DNA from: Cervus elaphus
Lineage: Eukaryota; Chordata; Mammalia; Artiodactyla; Cervidae
Assembly (NCBI RefSeq): GCF_910594005.1
Contig: NC_057816.1
Location: 43,238,797-43,302,796 of the forward strand
Direction of reading: 5' to 3'
Length of the DNA: 64,000 nt
Both the position numbers and the translations under genes were made by a program. The notes below the pieces were generated by a model. It did no database searches, had not been told where the DNA came from, and saw only the letters and a list, made by a program, of their open reading frames with translations. The first letter of the stretch is position 1; every line of letters starts with the position of its first letter. Shown piece after piece: positions 9,144 to 20,510 of the stretch.

Positions 9144-9255
9144 TCTCTATTTCCCTTCATCAACTGACCTCTTTAAGGGCAGAGATCTTGTTTATTTCAG
9201 GACTTTGGACAAAGACTGTCATATAGCCAGAACTTCAGAATGCTTGATAAATGAA
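8985..9255 (+). repeat. L2 LINE 3' fragment containing a (TG)n tract
   Basis: The sequence resembles the L2 3' end: a CCTGGCCCACCCTGCCTCTG segment, a TTTAAGGGCAGAGATCTTG segment and an ending in TTGATAAATGAATAG. A pure (TG)n tract of about 30 bases (9111-9140) has grown inside it. Confidence 0.6.
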
Positions 9256-9354
9256 TAGCATTAATAGTTAAGCATATTATCCTTATTTTTGTGGCTCCCT
9301 CAAACCAGTTTCTCAAGTGTAACTTTCCAGTAATGAAAGAAAATTTTCTGCTTA

Positions 9355-9570
9355 TGTGCTCAGTCGTTCAGTCATGTTTGACTCTTTGCAACCTCATGGA
9401 CATTAGCCCAACAGATTCCTGTGTCCATGGAATTTTTCAGGCAAGAGTACTGGAGCAGGTTGTCATATCCTCTCCCAAGGGGCCTTCCCGACACAGGGAT
9501 AGAACCTGCGTCTCCTATGTTTCCTGTATTAGCAGGTAGATTCTTTACCGCTGTGCCACCTGGGAAGCAC
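9355..9570 (-). mobile_element. Bov-tA SINE
   Basis: This is a near full-length ruminant tRNA-Glu/BovA SINE in reverse orientation. It runs from the BovA end (TGTGCTCAGTC...) to the tRNA head (...CCACCTGGGAAGC). It is well diverged from other copies. Any short frame across it is spurious. Confidence 0.9.
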
Positions 9571-9927
9571 CCATACCAATATTTAATCTTAGCCCAAAGG
9601 CCATTTCTGATTAGCTTGATAATTATCATCAGAAAATAACTAGTGGGGAAAGGACTCTTCCTATGGGTGTCACCTATACCACAATCATAGGATATGCGAT
9701 TGGGACCAGTGGGCACCTATATTAGCTTCCTGGGGTTGTGGTAACAAACTGTCACAAATTCAGTGGATCTGGACAATAGAAATTTATTCTCTCACAGTTC
9801 TGGAGGTCAGAAGTGTGCAGTCAGAGGATTGTGTGAAAATCAAGGTGTCGACAGGGCCACAGTCCCTTCAGAGAGTCTTGGGGAGAATCTGCTCCTTGCC
9901 CCTACCTGATTCTGCTGGAGTATCTTT

Positions 9928-10175
9928 TTTTTTTTTTTTAAATTAGTTGCAGGCTAATTACTTTACAATACTGTAGTGGTTTTTGCCATACATTGACATG
10001 AATCAGCCATGGATTTACATGTGTTCCCCATCCCAACCCCCCCTCCCTCCTCCCTCCCCATCCCATCCCTCTGGGTCTTGCCAGTGCACCAGCCCTGAGC
10101 ACTTGTCTCATGCATCCAACCTGGGTTGCTGATCTGTTTCACCCTTAATAGTATACTTGTTTCTATGCGTATCTT
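9928..10175 (-). mobile_element. Artiodactyl L1 3' end, reverse orientation
   Basis: A poly-T start (9927-9940), then the reverse complement of the ruminant L1 3' end, with GCAGGCTAATTACTTTACAA and the C-rich CCCCCCTCCCTCC stretch. Similar GTATCTT-like sequences flank it, compatible with a target-site duplication in the MLT1 LTR. Confidence 0.8.
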
Positions 10176-10248
10176 GATTTAGGGCCGCATCACTTCACTC
10201 TGCCTCAATGATCACACAGCTTCTCCTCTTCCAGTGTGTATATGTCAT

Positions 10249-10745
10249 TGTTAGGGGAACCACTGACCAGAACAGCCCACCCTGGCCAGACAAGATGATA
10301 GTTACTTGCATGAATTATATTGCAACAGGAGGTCCCAGTAAAGAATGCAGAACTAACAAGCTACCACCAACCAGAAGAATTCAGGAAAGGTCAAAGGGGA
10401 GAGGAGGGATTGACATTTGCCAATCCAAATGTCCTACCAACTTCCCAGAATCCTTCTTGCTGGAATCCATCTTCACTAAGCAATGCATACAACACAAGGA
10501 AGGACCCTGAGTCACAGTGGTTGCCCAGAGACAACCCAGAAACTAATCCCATTACCATAAAACCTGAGACTGTGATCAGTGTGGCAGACCAGTCCTCCTG
10601 GGTTCCCTTACCCCGCTTCTCTCTGCCCCAGCACCCTTCACAGTAAAGTCTCTTACATTGTCAGCACGTGTGTCTCCTCGGACAATTCATTCTCATGTAT
10701 TAGATAAGACTCTTGGGCCCTGGAAGAGGTCCACATCCTACAACA
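10249..10745 (+). mobile_element. Solo-LTR-like element of an endogenous retrovirus
   Basis: This block of about 497 bp starts TGTTAGGGGAACCACTGACC and ends in CAACA. A degraded polyadenylation signal (AGTAAA, about 10643-10648) sits before a TCTCCTCGGACAATTCATT segment typical of a ruminant class II-type LTR. No gag, pol or env lies next to it, so it is most likely a solo LTR. I could not find a clean target duplication. Frames of 100-108 codons inside it are not supported as genes. Confidence 0.6.
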
Positions 10746-10810
10746 AAATCACCCCCTGCCTCTCTCTTATAAAGACTCTTTCGATTGTATTTAGGGCCCC
10801 TAGATAATTC

Positions 10811-11242
10811 TGATTTTTCCAGTAGTCATGTGTGGATGTGAGAGTTGGAACATAAAGAAAACTGAGCACTGAAGAATTGATGCTTTTGTGTTATGGTGTT
10901 GGAGAAGACTCTTGAGAGTCCCGTGGATAGCAAGGAGATCAAACCAGTCCATCTTAAAAGAAATCAACTCTGAATATTTATTGGAAGGACTGATGCTGAA
11001 GAAGCTGAAACTCCAATACTTTGGCCACCTGATGCGAAGAGGAAAAGACCCTGATGCTGGGAAAGATTGAAGGTGGGAGGAGAAGAGGACGACAGAGAAT
11101 GAGATGGTTGAATGGCATCACCGACTCGATGGATGTGAGTTTAATCAAGCTCTGGGAGTTGGTGATGGACAGGGAGGCCTGGCATGCTGCAGTCCATAGG
11201 GTTGCAAAGAGTCAGACATGACTGAGTGACTGAACTGAACTG
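10811..11242 (+). mobile_element. BovB LINE, 5'-truncated 3' end
   Basis: This BovB C-terminal fragment ends in CTGAACTGAACTGAG. It is flanked by a perfect 9-bp target-site duplication AGATAATTC (10802-10810 and 11243-11251), which interrupts the MLT1 LTR. The frame contains stops and small deletions. Confidence 0.92.
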
Positions 11243-11399
11243 AGATAATTCAAGATAATCTCCCCACTTCAAGATCATTAATTATATCTGCAAAACCCTG
11301 TTTGTCTTATATAAGAAATAGTATTTACAGGATCCTGGGATTAGGATGTGATATATCTGGGTGGTCACTATTCGGCCTACTCTAGCCCTAAAGTAACTT

Positions 11400-11635
11400 G
11401 CGTGCATGTGCTACATCACTTCTGTGGTGTCCAGCTCTTTGTAACTCTATGGCCTAGCCCGCAAGGACTGTAGCCAGCCAGGCTTCTCTGTCTGTGTGAT
11501 TCCCCAGGCAAGAAGACTGGAGTGGGTTGCCATGCCCTCCTCCAGGGGATCTTCCAAACCCAGGGATTGAACCTATGTCTCTTACCTCTCCTGCATTGGC
11601 AAGTGAGTTCTTTACCACTAGCGCCACCTGGGAAG
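11400..11635 (-). mobile_element. Bov-tA SINE
   Basis: Reverse-orientation tRNA-Glu/BovA SINE, with a near-perfect target duplication CCCTAAAGTAACTTG / CCCTAAAGTAGCTTA on the two sides (about 11385-11399 and 11636-11650). Confidence 0.9.
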
Positions 11636-11650
11636 CCCCTAAAGTAGCTT

Positions 11651-13899
11651 AATTGATGCTAATTTTCTTTCCCTGGTTAGATATGCCAGTCTGAGAGAAG
11701 GAATTTTGAGGAAATTCACATTAAGATATAAAAGTTGGAACTTTTACTTAACCTTTCTGTCAAGAAGTCAAAAATTATAGGTGAGGAATCATGCCAGATA
11801 GAACTCAATAAACTTTCTTAACCTTTGTGACTTGACTGAATTTACTGTTTTGGGTATCCCTGTCTGATTTATGAGGAGTCATGAGTATTAAACTCAAAAA
11901 TGGAAAAGAGCCTGTGTATTTTTCTTACAAATAGAAAAGAAGAAGGTAGGAAAACTCTATCCCACTAGGCAGTGTAACTGGTAAAGTGGGCAGAAGAATC
12001 CTAAAAGTGTGAATAACTGCCAGCCAAGTTAAAGAGAAAAGGCAGCTACACCTTGTCCCTGGGACCCTTGTCAAGGAAGAAGGGCCCCTCAGGGAACAAG
12101 CAAGAAATGGTCCAAAGGCTTAACATTAGCAAATCTGGCGACAAGTTCCAGACAGTGACTCATTGTCATTTTTACACAAAAACAAGTGTAGACCATCTTC
12201 TGATTCAGGCCTTTAGGAATGTCTACTGTGTACTCACACCACTGGGTCAATTCCCTGAGAAACAACTGAAGAAGCTGGAGAGCCTCTTATACCCTCAAGG
12301 GTAAGATATGTTTTGGAAAGTAAAACTTGCTAATGTGAAAGCAATTTAAGAATGCCAGACTGAAGAGGCTCAGTAAAAGTTTGTTGAATAAAAATGAATA
12401 ATAATAAACTCTTATTCAGAACTGCTCTACATAGAATACTTCCCCAAACTTCTGAATGTCATAGATGAACAAAATCTCAAAAAGCAAAAATAAATGGAAA
12501 TTAACACAGATTAAACAAATTTTTACTGCAAAGACAATTTTTAAAATGAAAAGCAAATAAATAAAAGTACCATTTCCATGCTTATTAAAGAAAATTTGTT
12601 TTTTTTGAAAATTTATTTTTAACACAAAAATAACTGTAAGAAATACTGATTGCCTCTAACTTCTATAGAAACTCATTACATTTCTTCTGCCCCCCCCCAG
12701 TTATTTTTTATTTCATCTTCAAATCTCTTCTGTAAGATGCGTAGGCCCTTTCTTAACTTCATCCTAATTTTATACATAAGGGAATTGAATCACAGGGGCA
12801 GTAACAAGGTCACTGAGGCATTTCCTTCCTCTACACCCTTTAGTCATTGCTGAATTAGAATTTCCATGTGTTCTGAGCCGTAAAACTTTTGACCCCCAAA
12901 TGGAGCCATGGTTGGCATGACTCTCTCCAACAATCTGAGGTCTGTAGGAAATTACTAGTGTGCTAAGACAGTACACGTTCTCAAAAGACTGTCTTGTCTA
13001 TTAGTTATCATTAATTGTCTTTTTATCATGTGGCATTTGCTGAATGCAGCCATTAACGAAATAATTCCTGGATGTGTGTGTGCTATTTTATTGTTCTTTA
13101 AGTTTTAAATAGAAGTGTCCCAGGAGCCCCCCACCCCCCAAAAATGATCTTAGCACCTGCTTCCATGTTTCTGATTGCATTCTCAAACATCTTTGCAATG
13201 TTGAGGAAATAAGATGGGACTTCTTTCCTAGTCTTCCTTCACTTTCTAAACATACCATAAAAATCTTAAGCTACAACTATTACAATCCATGTTGAATAGT
13301 ATGTTTTAAAGTCTTAAAAAACATCTGAATAGGAAAGGCTTTGGAGACCATTCTAACTTCTACTTAATTTGTTAGAGGGGAGACTAAAATCCTTTTCTCA
13401 GCCCTTTGAGCTCACCAACCCCTGCCCCATACACACACATAGTACTGGGTCATTGCTCAGTCTGATAGCATATATTTATATATTTTTATGAGTTTATTTG
13501 ATTAATGTCTATCTTACATTTCTGTTTTTGCTCATTCTTATTATGCTGAGGCCAAGTACAGGACTTGAAACATGAGTAGATGCTCAGTAATTATTTTCAG
13601 TGAAGGAAATTAAAGCCCAGAGGAGAATAAATTTCCCAACTTCTCTTCCAATAATCTTTACACACTACTTCCTTTTCTACACTGACATGGAACTTCAGAC
13701 TTCTTTAATTCTTTCTCTCTCCCAAATATACTCTTTTTTCTCAGAGTCTCATCCATGTGTGTGTGGTGTTCTTGCTTCCTGGCACACCCGACCTACTGAT
13801 GCTCACTTAGTCTCCAAGCTCAAGATTAGTATCCTTTCTTCTTAAAGTTTCGTGTGGATTCTTCCCAGTGGGATCAGGAACCTTTTGTGAGCCTGTAGT
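11651..13899. other. Intergenic stretch, no gene recognised
   Basis: AT-rich single-copy-looking DNA. An 83-codon open frame at 12053-12304 (plus) was examined. It resembles no protein I know, has no neighbouring splice pattern and is likely chance. Short homopolymers occur (C-run near 12692, A-run near 13138). No RNA gene or transposon with clear ends was found. Confidence 0.5.
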
Positions 13900-13924
13900 C
13901 CCCTGCGTGTAGCCCTGTCTTAGG

Positions 13925-14030
13925 ATAGATAGATTACCTGGACAAGGGAATCTTTCCCACCCAGGGACCAAACCCAATTTTCCTGCATTGCAGGTGGATT
14001 CTTTATCATCTGAGCCACCAGGGAAGCGCC
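13925..14030 (-). mobile_element. Bov-tA SINE fragment
   Basis: This holds the tRNA-head half of a reverse SINE, recognisable by CCTGCATTGCAGGTGGATTC and TGAGCCACCAGGGAAGC. The BovA half is too degraded to place. Confidence 0.75.
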
Positions 14031-14039
14031 CTCAGAATA

Positions 14040-14190
14040 GTTATCAGGCTGAATTTGATGATTTATTTTCTAGGTTCTTTCTCCAACTAAACTCTGAGCA
14101 CACTGAAGACAGGAAATTTTTCTTCATTACCTAAAGCCTGGTATGTAGTAAGAGCTCAAAATATATTTAGTGAATGAGTGAATGAAACTC
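14040..14190 (+). repeat. L2 LINE 3' fragment
   Basis: CTGAGCACACTGAAGACAGG, then a GCCTGGTATGTAGTAAGAGC stretch and an ending of TGAATGAGTGAATGAA match the layout of the L2 3' end. Confidence 0.65.
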
Positions 14191-14395
14191 TAGCATGCAA
14201 TAACAATTTAGATTATTTTCCAAGTGGAAAATCAGCACTTACAGAATTTTATTCTAATTGCCCAGAGTGCAGTGTGGATGAAAAATGTTGGCTGTCTTGT
14301 CGGTACACAAAGGATGTTGCAGCCATCAAGCTAGTAGCCTCTGTGCATCCTGAGGGGATTCGGGATGTAGAAAAGCAGGCTACTGTCCCTAGGTA

Positions 14396-14608
14396 GTTAG
14401 TTGTTGTTGTGTCAGTTGCTCAGTTGTGTCTGACTCTGTGCAGCCCCATGGATTGTAGCCCACCAGGCTCCTCTGTCCATGGAATTCTCCAGGCAGGAAT
14501 ACTGGAGTGGGTGGCCATTTCCTCCTCCAGGCGATCTTCCCAACCCAGGGATCAAACCCAGACCTTCTGCACTGCAGGCAAATGCTCTACCATCTGAGCC
14601 ACCAGAGG
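14396..14608 (-). mobile_element. Bov-tA SINE
   Basis: Near full-length reverse SINE from a TTGTTGTTGTGTCAGTTGCTC end to TGAGCCACCAGA. Open frames across its length are shared by many copies of this SINE and are not genes. Confidence 0.88.
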
Positions 14609-15155
14609 GTGCATATCAAAGCAATGATTTCAACGAACCCAGAATCTGTATCTTCCCATACATAGAAAAGCACTATGTCGTTAACTAGAGATGTCTGATT
14701 TTCTTTAACTGAGAGTAGTCTTTTCCTTTTCCACTACCTGTTTTCTGTTGTTGTTGTTTGAACTCTATGATCCTGGCTCCTTCCTTATCTCCTTTGAGCA
14801 GTCCCTCAGAGAGCTCTGAAAGGCTGTCTTCCGGGCTTCCGTCCTCAGAAAATCCACTGAATAAAACATAATTCCCAACATTTAGGTTGCATGTTTTCTC
14901 TTTCTAGAGTAGGAAAGGTTTTATGCTAGACTGGATGGAAAACAAGTTCAGGAACATGAGAGAAAATAAAAATTGACTTTGGTCTTTTCTTCCTCCTCAA
15001 CAGCTTTCTGTGGAATTTAACCTTCAGACTCTGCCTGCTCTCTAAGAATCTGAGACTGGAAATTTCAAAAGCACGACTCACTCTTGCTTCTACTGACAAA
15101 GAAACTTAAATGTCTCTATGTCCATATGCAATTATGTATAGCCTAGCAGATTTCA
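14609..15155. other. Intergenic stretch between SINEs
   Basis: No gene or classifiable repeat was seen. A short TTG trinucleotide run (GTTGTTGTTGTTTG, near 14747-14760) is the only simple-sequence feature. Confidence 0.5.
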
Positions 15156-15363
15156 TGCCCGCTAAGTCACTTCAGTCATGTCTGACTCTTTGAGACCCTA
15201 TGGACTACAGCCTGCCAGTCTCCTGTGTCCATGGGGATTCTCCAGGCAAGAATACTGGAGAGGGTTGCCGTGCCCTCCTCCAGGGGATCTTCCCAACCCA
15301 GGGATCGAACTCGCATCTCCTGGTTGGCAAGTGGGTTCCTTACCACTAGTGCCACCTGGGAAT
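15156..15363 (-). mobile_element. Bov-tA SINE
   Basis: Reverse-orientation tRNA-Glu/BovA SINE from GCTAAGTCACTTCAGTCATG to GCCACCTGGGAA. Confidence 0.88.
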
Positions 15364-15493
15364 CAATTCTTTATCTGGAACCTCTTTTGAATCAGTTTCT
15401 CCCTGAAGGCAGCACTATGCCTCCACTGATCTTTCATAGTCTTTAATTCAGATTTACACATGTTCAATTATTTACATATGTTCAATTCTGAAC

Positions 15494-16368
15494 TGTTGTT
15501 CATGGGGTTCTGAAGGCAAGAATACTGAAGTGGTTTGCCATTCCCTGAATCAAGATTGCTGGGAAAAATATCAGTAATTTCAGATATGCAGATGACACCA
15601 CCTTTATGGCAGAAAGCAAAGAAGATCTAAAGAACCTCCTGATGAAAGTGAAAGAGGTGAGTGAAAAAGTTGGCTTAAAACTCAACATTCAGAAAACTAA
15701 GATCATGACATCCAGTCCCATCACTTCATGGCAAATAGATGGGGAAACAATGGAAATAGTGAGAGACTTTATTTTTGGGGCTCCAAAATCACTGCAGATG
15801 ATGACTGCAGCCATGAAATTAAAAGACGCTTGCTCCTTGGAAGAAAAGCTATGAACAACCTAGACAGCATATTAAAAAGCAGAGATATTACTTTGCCAAC
15901 AAAGGTCCATCTAATCAAGGCTATGGTTTTTCCAGTAGCCATGTATGGATGTGAGAGTTGGACTACAAAGAAAGCTGAGTGCTGAAGAATTTATGCTTTT
16001 CAACTGTGGTATTGGAGAAGACTCTTGAGCGTCCCTTGAATTGCAAGGAGATCCAACCAGTCCATCCTAAAGGAAATCAGTCCTGAATATTCATTGGAAG
16101 GACTGATGCTGAAGCTGAAACTCCAATACTTTGGCCACCTGATGTGAAGAACTGACTTATTTGTGAAGACCTGGGGAAGATGCTGGGGAAGATTGAAGGT
16201 GGGAGGAGAAGAGGATAACAGAGGATGAGATGGTTGGATGGCATCAGCGACTCGATGGACATGAGTTTGAGTAGGCTCCGGGAGTTGGTGATGGACAGGG
16301 AAGTCTGACATGCTGCAGTCCATGGGGTGGCAAAGAATCAGACATGACTGAGCAACTGAACTGAACTG
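15494..16368 (+). mobile_element. BovB LINE with internal deletion and 10-bp target duplication
   Basis: The element is bounded by a perfect target-site duplication AATTCTGAAC (15484-15493 and 16369-16378). It opens with an upstream BovB piece, then jumps after TTTGCCATTCCC straight to GAATCAAGATTGC, a large internal deletion. The reverse-transcriptase YADD motif is intact (15585-15596), followed by KLNIQKTKIMTSSPITSWQ. Frameshifts (near 15770) and a stop break the reading frame. It ends in CTGAACTGAACTGAA. Confidence 0.93.
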
Positions 16369-16378
16369 AATTCTGAAC

Positions 16379-17564
16379 CATGATGCAATTATTTGCCACC
16401 CAATTATTTCTGTATCAGTGGGATTTCATTGGAGTGGCTGGTTCTGCAGATCTTTTTCTATTCTACTCTTCTTCATTTTTGCAATGAATCATCTGAGTTT
16501 CAGCTAAATCAAACATGCCCACCTAGCAATGACATGGCTCAACCTCCCTTGCAGTCAGTAGTAGGTACTGACTGTTTCTGCAAATGTGATGTGAACAAAG
16601 GGATATATGCCTCCCCATCACAGAGGAAACTGCTTTCACTCCATTTTCTTTTTCCCTTTTCCCACAGGCTGGAAATACACCTCAAACATCAAGGTAGGGA
16701 TAATACTTCGAATGATAATAAAGAAATAAGATACCAGGAATTTGGATTACGTGAGTCACAGTTGCCCACCTGGAGAGCTTTCTTCTTGATTGTTGTAAGA
16801 GAAAGAAATGAAATCCTGACACACTGTATTTTAGGTTACATTTACTTAGCTTGTACACTATTATTATAGAAATTGGCTCCTGAAAGTGGAATACCATCAT
16901 CATAAAAATCAAAATATGTGACATCAGTTTAGCAAGTTGTGTAGCAGGCTGAGAGATGTTCAGGCTAGAAAGAAATGCCTTTGTTAGGCCACTCAAAAAT
17001 GCATGCTAACTTGGAAACAGACCACAGGCTTGTAGCTCTAGAGGAATAGGCTTTAAAAATGCAGATTTTTGTGCAAGTTGGCTGTTACTTGGAATTTTTA
17101 GCAAAGTGCTTCAAGAGACATGCACTAAAGTTAGACAAGAAATGGTCCATTTGCAAATAGAGATGAAAGAGACTATAGTTCTACTAATGGAAAGTCTTCC
17201 TACCCTTGACCTGCTTTTTAATGGATTAAAATGCCATTAATTTGGGACCTTACAAGGCTGGAAAAGTCAACTGGTTCTGTTCCACAAAGAGCATGATATA
17301 ACATTTTCATCAGATTCAGCCAGAGGGAAAATATCCATTTAAGACTATTAGCTTCCCAACCATCTTGCCAAAGCTTTAGTTTCAGATGGCATTAGGGTAG
17401 CTGACATTAAGTTAAGGGAAAGAAAGCTGAGCAGAGCAAACAACACAATAAAATTCTAAAAAGCTTCCCATAATCTCTATGGAAATTCGTCCAAAAGATG
17501 TCTTTGTGTGTGGCTATTCTGCATGGAACTGTCTAGAAACAAAAAGCATACTAACCTTTTTATT
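16379..17564. other. Intergenic stretch, no gene recognised
   Basis: A 158-codon frame at 16393-16869 (plus) is the longest here. It shows no recognisable domain or coding pattern and I treat it as chance. Pieces may be old, unclassified repeats. No RNA gene was recognised. Confidence 0.5.
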
Positions 17565-18410
17565 GTGATTTTTCAGTTTTATTGAGATATAATTGGCATA
17601 CATCACTGTATAAATTTAAAATGTACAGCATCATGGTTTCTCTACCATATACTGGGAAACAATTACTGCAGTAAGTTTAGTTAGCATCCGTCATCTCATA
17701 GAGATACAGAAAAAGAAAAAGAAAAAAAAATTGTGTGTGTGGATGGGGAATACGTGTAAATCTATGGCTGATTCATATCAATGTATGACAAAACCCACTG
17801 AAATGTTGTGAAGTAATTAGCCTCCAACTAATAATAAAAAAATAAATAAATAAAAAAAACAAACAAAAAAATAAAACTCTTAGGCTTTACTCTCAACTTT
17901 CATTTATAACATACAGCAGTATTAATAATATTTATCATGTCCTATTTATATTCCTGGTACTTATTTATCTTATACCTGAAACTTTGTACTTTTTGACCAC
18001 CTTCATACAATGCCCAACCTTTCTTCCCATTGTCACCCCGCTTCCCCACTTCTGCAACCACAAACCCAATCTTTTTCTATGAGTTTATTTGTGTGTGCAT
18101 GTTTTATTTAGATTTTATGTATAAACGAGATTATTCTATACTTGTTTTTCTCTCTCTGACTTGCTTCTCTTAGCATAAGACCCTCAAGATCCATCTATGT
18201 TGTGTCAAATGGCAAGATTTCTTTTCTTTAAGGCTGAATAATATTTCATTGTATCTATCTACTGCAACTTCTTTATCCATCCATCTGTCAATGGACACTT
18301 AGGTTGTTCCCATATCTTGGCTGTTGTAAATATCGCTGCTGTGAACATGGGGGTTCAGATATCTTTTTAAGTTAGTGTTCTCAGTTTTCTACTAAGGTTT
18401 TGAAGGAATG
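17565..18410 (-). mobile_element. L1M 3'UTR, reverse, split by a younger L1 end
   Basis: Reverse complement of an old mammalian L1 3' end: TTTTATTGAGATATAATTGG at the start, TTAGCATAAGACCCTCAAGA and CATCTGTCAATGGACACTTA further on. It is interrupted at about 17700-17875 by an artiodactyl L1 3' end in the opposite orientation. Confidence 0.8.
17735..17875 (+). mobile_element. Artiodactyl L1 3' end, short insertion
   Basis: This carries the typical end of ruminant L1: GGATGGGGAATACGTGTAAA, a TGAAGTAATTAGCCTCCAAC segment, then an A-rich tail with AAATAAATAAAT. About 140 bp long, severely 5'-truncated. Confidence 0.85.
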
Positions 18411-18724
18411 TTTTTGCCAAGAAACCACAAGCTTGGTACACAAGAGCCTATGATTGTTAAATTTCGAACACAATACTCAGTCTCCTAAAGCTGCCCTAAG
18501 TAAAGCACACTCCTTCTTGTTGCTTTCTGATGTGGATAGTGGGCAGGAAAAAAAATCTACCACCCCCCCCCCCACAAAATCAAAATTACAGGGGCCAATG
18601 AACAGGGGAGATACTTCAAGTCTGGCAGACTCAATAACCAAGGAACCTACCTCCACAGCAGGAAGCTTTCACAGTTCCTGCCCAGGATAATTTAACATCT
18701 GCTCTGGACAAAAACTACTGTGAG

Positions 18725-19345
18725 CTTTTCATTTTTACATTTCTGAAAGGATGGTTTTCTTTATTTTTTAATTAAAAAATTATTTGTGGTAAAATATACC
18801 TAACAAATGTAGCATTTTAACCATTCTTAAGTGTAGAATTCAGTGGCATTAAGTACATTCACATTGCTGTGCAAATATCACTGTCTGTCTCCAGAACTTT
18901 TTCATTTTCCCAAATTGAAATCCTGTATCTATTAAATGATAACTCTCCATTCTCCTCTCTCCAGAATCTGCTAACAACCATTGTCCTTCCTTTTTCTATG
19001 AATTTGACTCTTCTGAGTCCCTCAAATAAGTGAACTCATTTAAAAATTGTCCTTTCACGTCTGGTTTATGTCACTTAGCATAAGTCAGAGACCTGGGTTC
19101 GATCCCTGGTTTGGGAAGATCCCCTGGAGAAGGGAATGGCTACCCACTCCAGTATTCTGGCCTGAAGAATTCTATGGACTGTATGTATAGCCCTTGGGGT
19201 CACAAAGAGTCGGGCATGGGTGAATAACTTTCACTTCACTAGCATAAGTCAACCTTAACAATGTTCATCCACATTATAGTATATGTCAGAATTTCCTTCC
19301 ATTTTATGGGTGAATAATATTTCTATGTGTGTGTTCTTGATTGTA
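18725..19345 (-). mobile_element. L1M 3'UTR, reverse, carrying a SINE
   Basis: A second reverse L1M 3' end, starting near TTATTTGTGGTAAAATATACC and continuing through CAGTGGCATTAAGTACATTC to GGGTGAATAATATTTC. It is split by the Bov-tA copy at 19087-19239. The 315 bp before it (18411-18724) hold a C-run near 18560 and no gene. Confidence 0.8.
19087..19239 (+). mobile_element. Bov-tA SINE, 5'-truncated
   Basis: Forward SINE lacking the tRNA head. It is flanked by the target duplication TAGCATAAGTCA (about 19075-19086 and 19240-19251), which is L1M sequence, proving insertion into the older L1. Confidence 0.9.
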
Positions 19346-19422
19346 ATTTCCATAGGTGATGTTGTAGTCCTTCTCAAGGTACTTTAACTGGGGAGCTTTT
19401 AATTCTACCATTGTATATTGGA

Positions 19423-19474
19423 GTTATATAAGTTGTGTTTAGTGATAGGTTATATAAGTTGTGTTTAGTGATAG
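19423..19474. repeat. Exact 26-bp tandem duplication
   Basis: Two identical copies (19423-19448 and 19449-19474) of a unit that begins GTTATATAAGTTGTG. Perfect identity implies a recent event. Confidence 0.92.
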
Positions 19475-19514
19475 GTTAATTAAAAGGAGCCACTTCCAGA
19501 ACCTGATAAAAAAG

Positions 19515-19577
19515 ACTTTGAACCTGGGTCTCCTGCATTGCAGGCAGATTCTTTATCATCTGAGCCATCAGGCAAGC
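19515..19577 (-). mobile_element. Bov-tA SINE tRNA-head fragment
   Basis: Short reverse piece with CCTGGGTCTCCTGCATTGCA and TGAGCCATCAGGCAAGCC. Confidence 0.7.
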
Positions 19578-19679
19578 CAATAATAATAATAGTAATTAAT
19601 TGCATTTGTGGGAAGTTCTACTGAGATAGGTAGACAACACTGTAAGATATAAAATAAACAAACTTTCTCTATTCTAGAG

Positions 19680-20470
19680 TCCTAGGGAATCTTTCCTCAT
19701 TAAGAAATATTTAAACTGATATTTGAAGGGCAATAGCCAGGCAAAAAGGAGAGCAGTCAGATAAGTCCAGACATAAAAATAGCAGGAGCAAATTCCCTGT
19801 GGTGGAGAAGAGTTCTCCACCCAAATAAGTAACTGACAACAAACCAGTGTTCCTGGATTATACACGGTGAAAGTGAAGGTGATGCAAAATGAGACTGGAG
19901 ATATAGGCAGAGCCAGGTCACTTGGAGCCTTAAAGACAAGCATATTATGAATTTGGGACTCAACAAAGATACACGGAAAGAGATAGAAGCATTTTAAGTA
20001 AGGAAGCAATGTGATCAACTTTGCTTGTAACATATTATCATTGAGGAACTTGGGAGGTGGTCACTGTGAATACGGGGCTTCCCTGGTAGCTCAGCTGGTA
20101 AAGAATCTGCCTGCAATACAGGAGACCCCAGTTCAATTCCTGGGTCAGGAAGATCCACTGGAGAAGAGCTAGGCTATCCACTCCAGTATTCTTGGGCTTC
20201 CCTGGTGGCTCAGCTGGTAAAGAATCCACCTGCAATGTGGGAGACCTGGGTTCAATCCCTGGGTTGGGAAGAGCCCGTGGAGAAGGGAAAAGCTGCCCAC
20301 TCCAGTATTCTGGCCTGGAGAATTCCATGAATTGTATAGTCCACAAAGAGATGGACACAACTGAATGACTTTCACTCACTCACTTGCTGTGGATATAAGA
20401 CCAGATCAGAGGCTATTGTAGCAGATGGGTGAGAGATGATGGTGAATTTAACAGGATTTTTATAGTTTAA
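19680..20470. repeat. Ancient L2-like sequence split by a SINE
   Basis: Segments around TTGGAGCCTTAAAGACAAGC, AGGAAGCAATGTGATCAACT and, after the SINE, GAGGCTATTGTAGCAGATG resemble a common old L2-type mammalian repeat. The family call is tentative. The SINE at 20073-20386 splits it. Confidence 0.45.
20073..20386 (+). mobile_element. Bov-tA SINE with two tRNA heads in tandem
   Basis: The tRNA-Glu-like head (CTTCCCTGGTAGCTCAGCTGG) occurs at about 20077 and again at about 20193, each followed by GATCC-type linker, and only then comes the BovA body. Total 314 bp against about 210 for the usual form. A near-perfect target duplication CTGTGAATA / CTGTGGATA (20064-20072, 20387-20395) shows it inserted as one unit. 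Confidence 0.88.
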
Positions 20471-20510
20471 ATGGAAATAAATGAATAGATTTTTAGTATA
20501 TTTAGAATCT

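Larger units (their letters stand above)
9716..11385 (-). mobile_element. MLT1-type MaLR LTR split by three insertions
   Basis: Pieces of one ancient ERVL-MaLR LTR (MLT1-like), minus orientation, lie at 9716-9927, about 10176-10248, 10746-10810 and about 11252-11385. Recognisable parts are AAATTTATTCTCTCACAGTTCTGGAGGTCAG cut short here as ATTCTCTCACAGTTCTGG, TTATAAAGACTCTTTCGATT, and AAGATAATCTCCCC. Inserted into it, left to right, are an artiodactyl L1 3' end, an ERV LTR and a BovB tail. No ERV coding sequence is present. Confidence 0.75.

Noticed and set aside
10208..10646. 100- and 108-codon frames as retroviral gene remnants
   Set aside because: They lie inside an LTR-like block and show no retroviral protein motifs.
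12053..12304. 83-codon open frame as a possible small gene or pseudogene exon
   Set aside because: No known domain, no splice signals in a coherent pattern and no homologue that I recognise. This length is expected by chance.
16393..16869. 158-codon open frame on the plus strand
   Set aside because: Composition is like surrounding non-coding DNA and no domain or signal is recognised.
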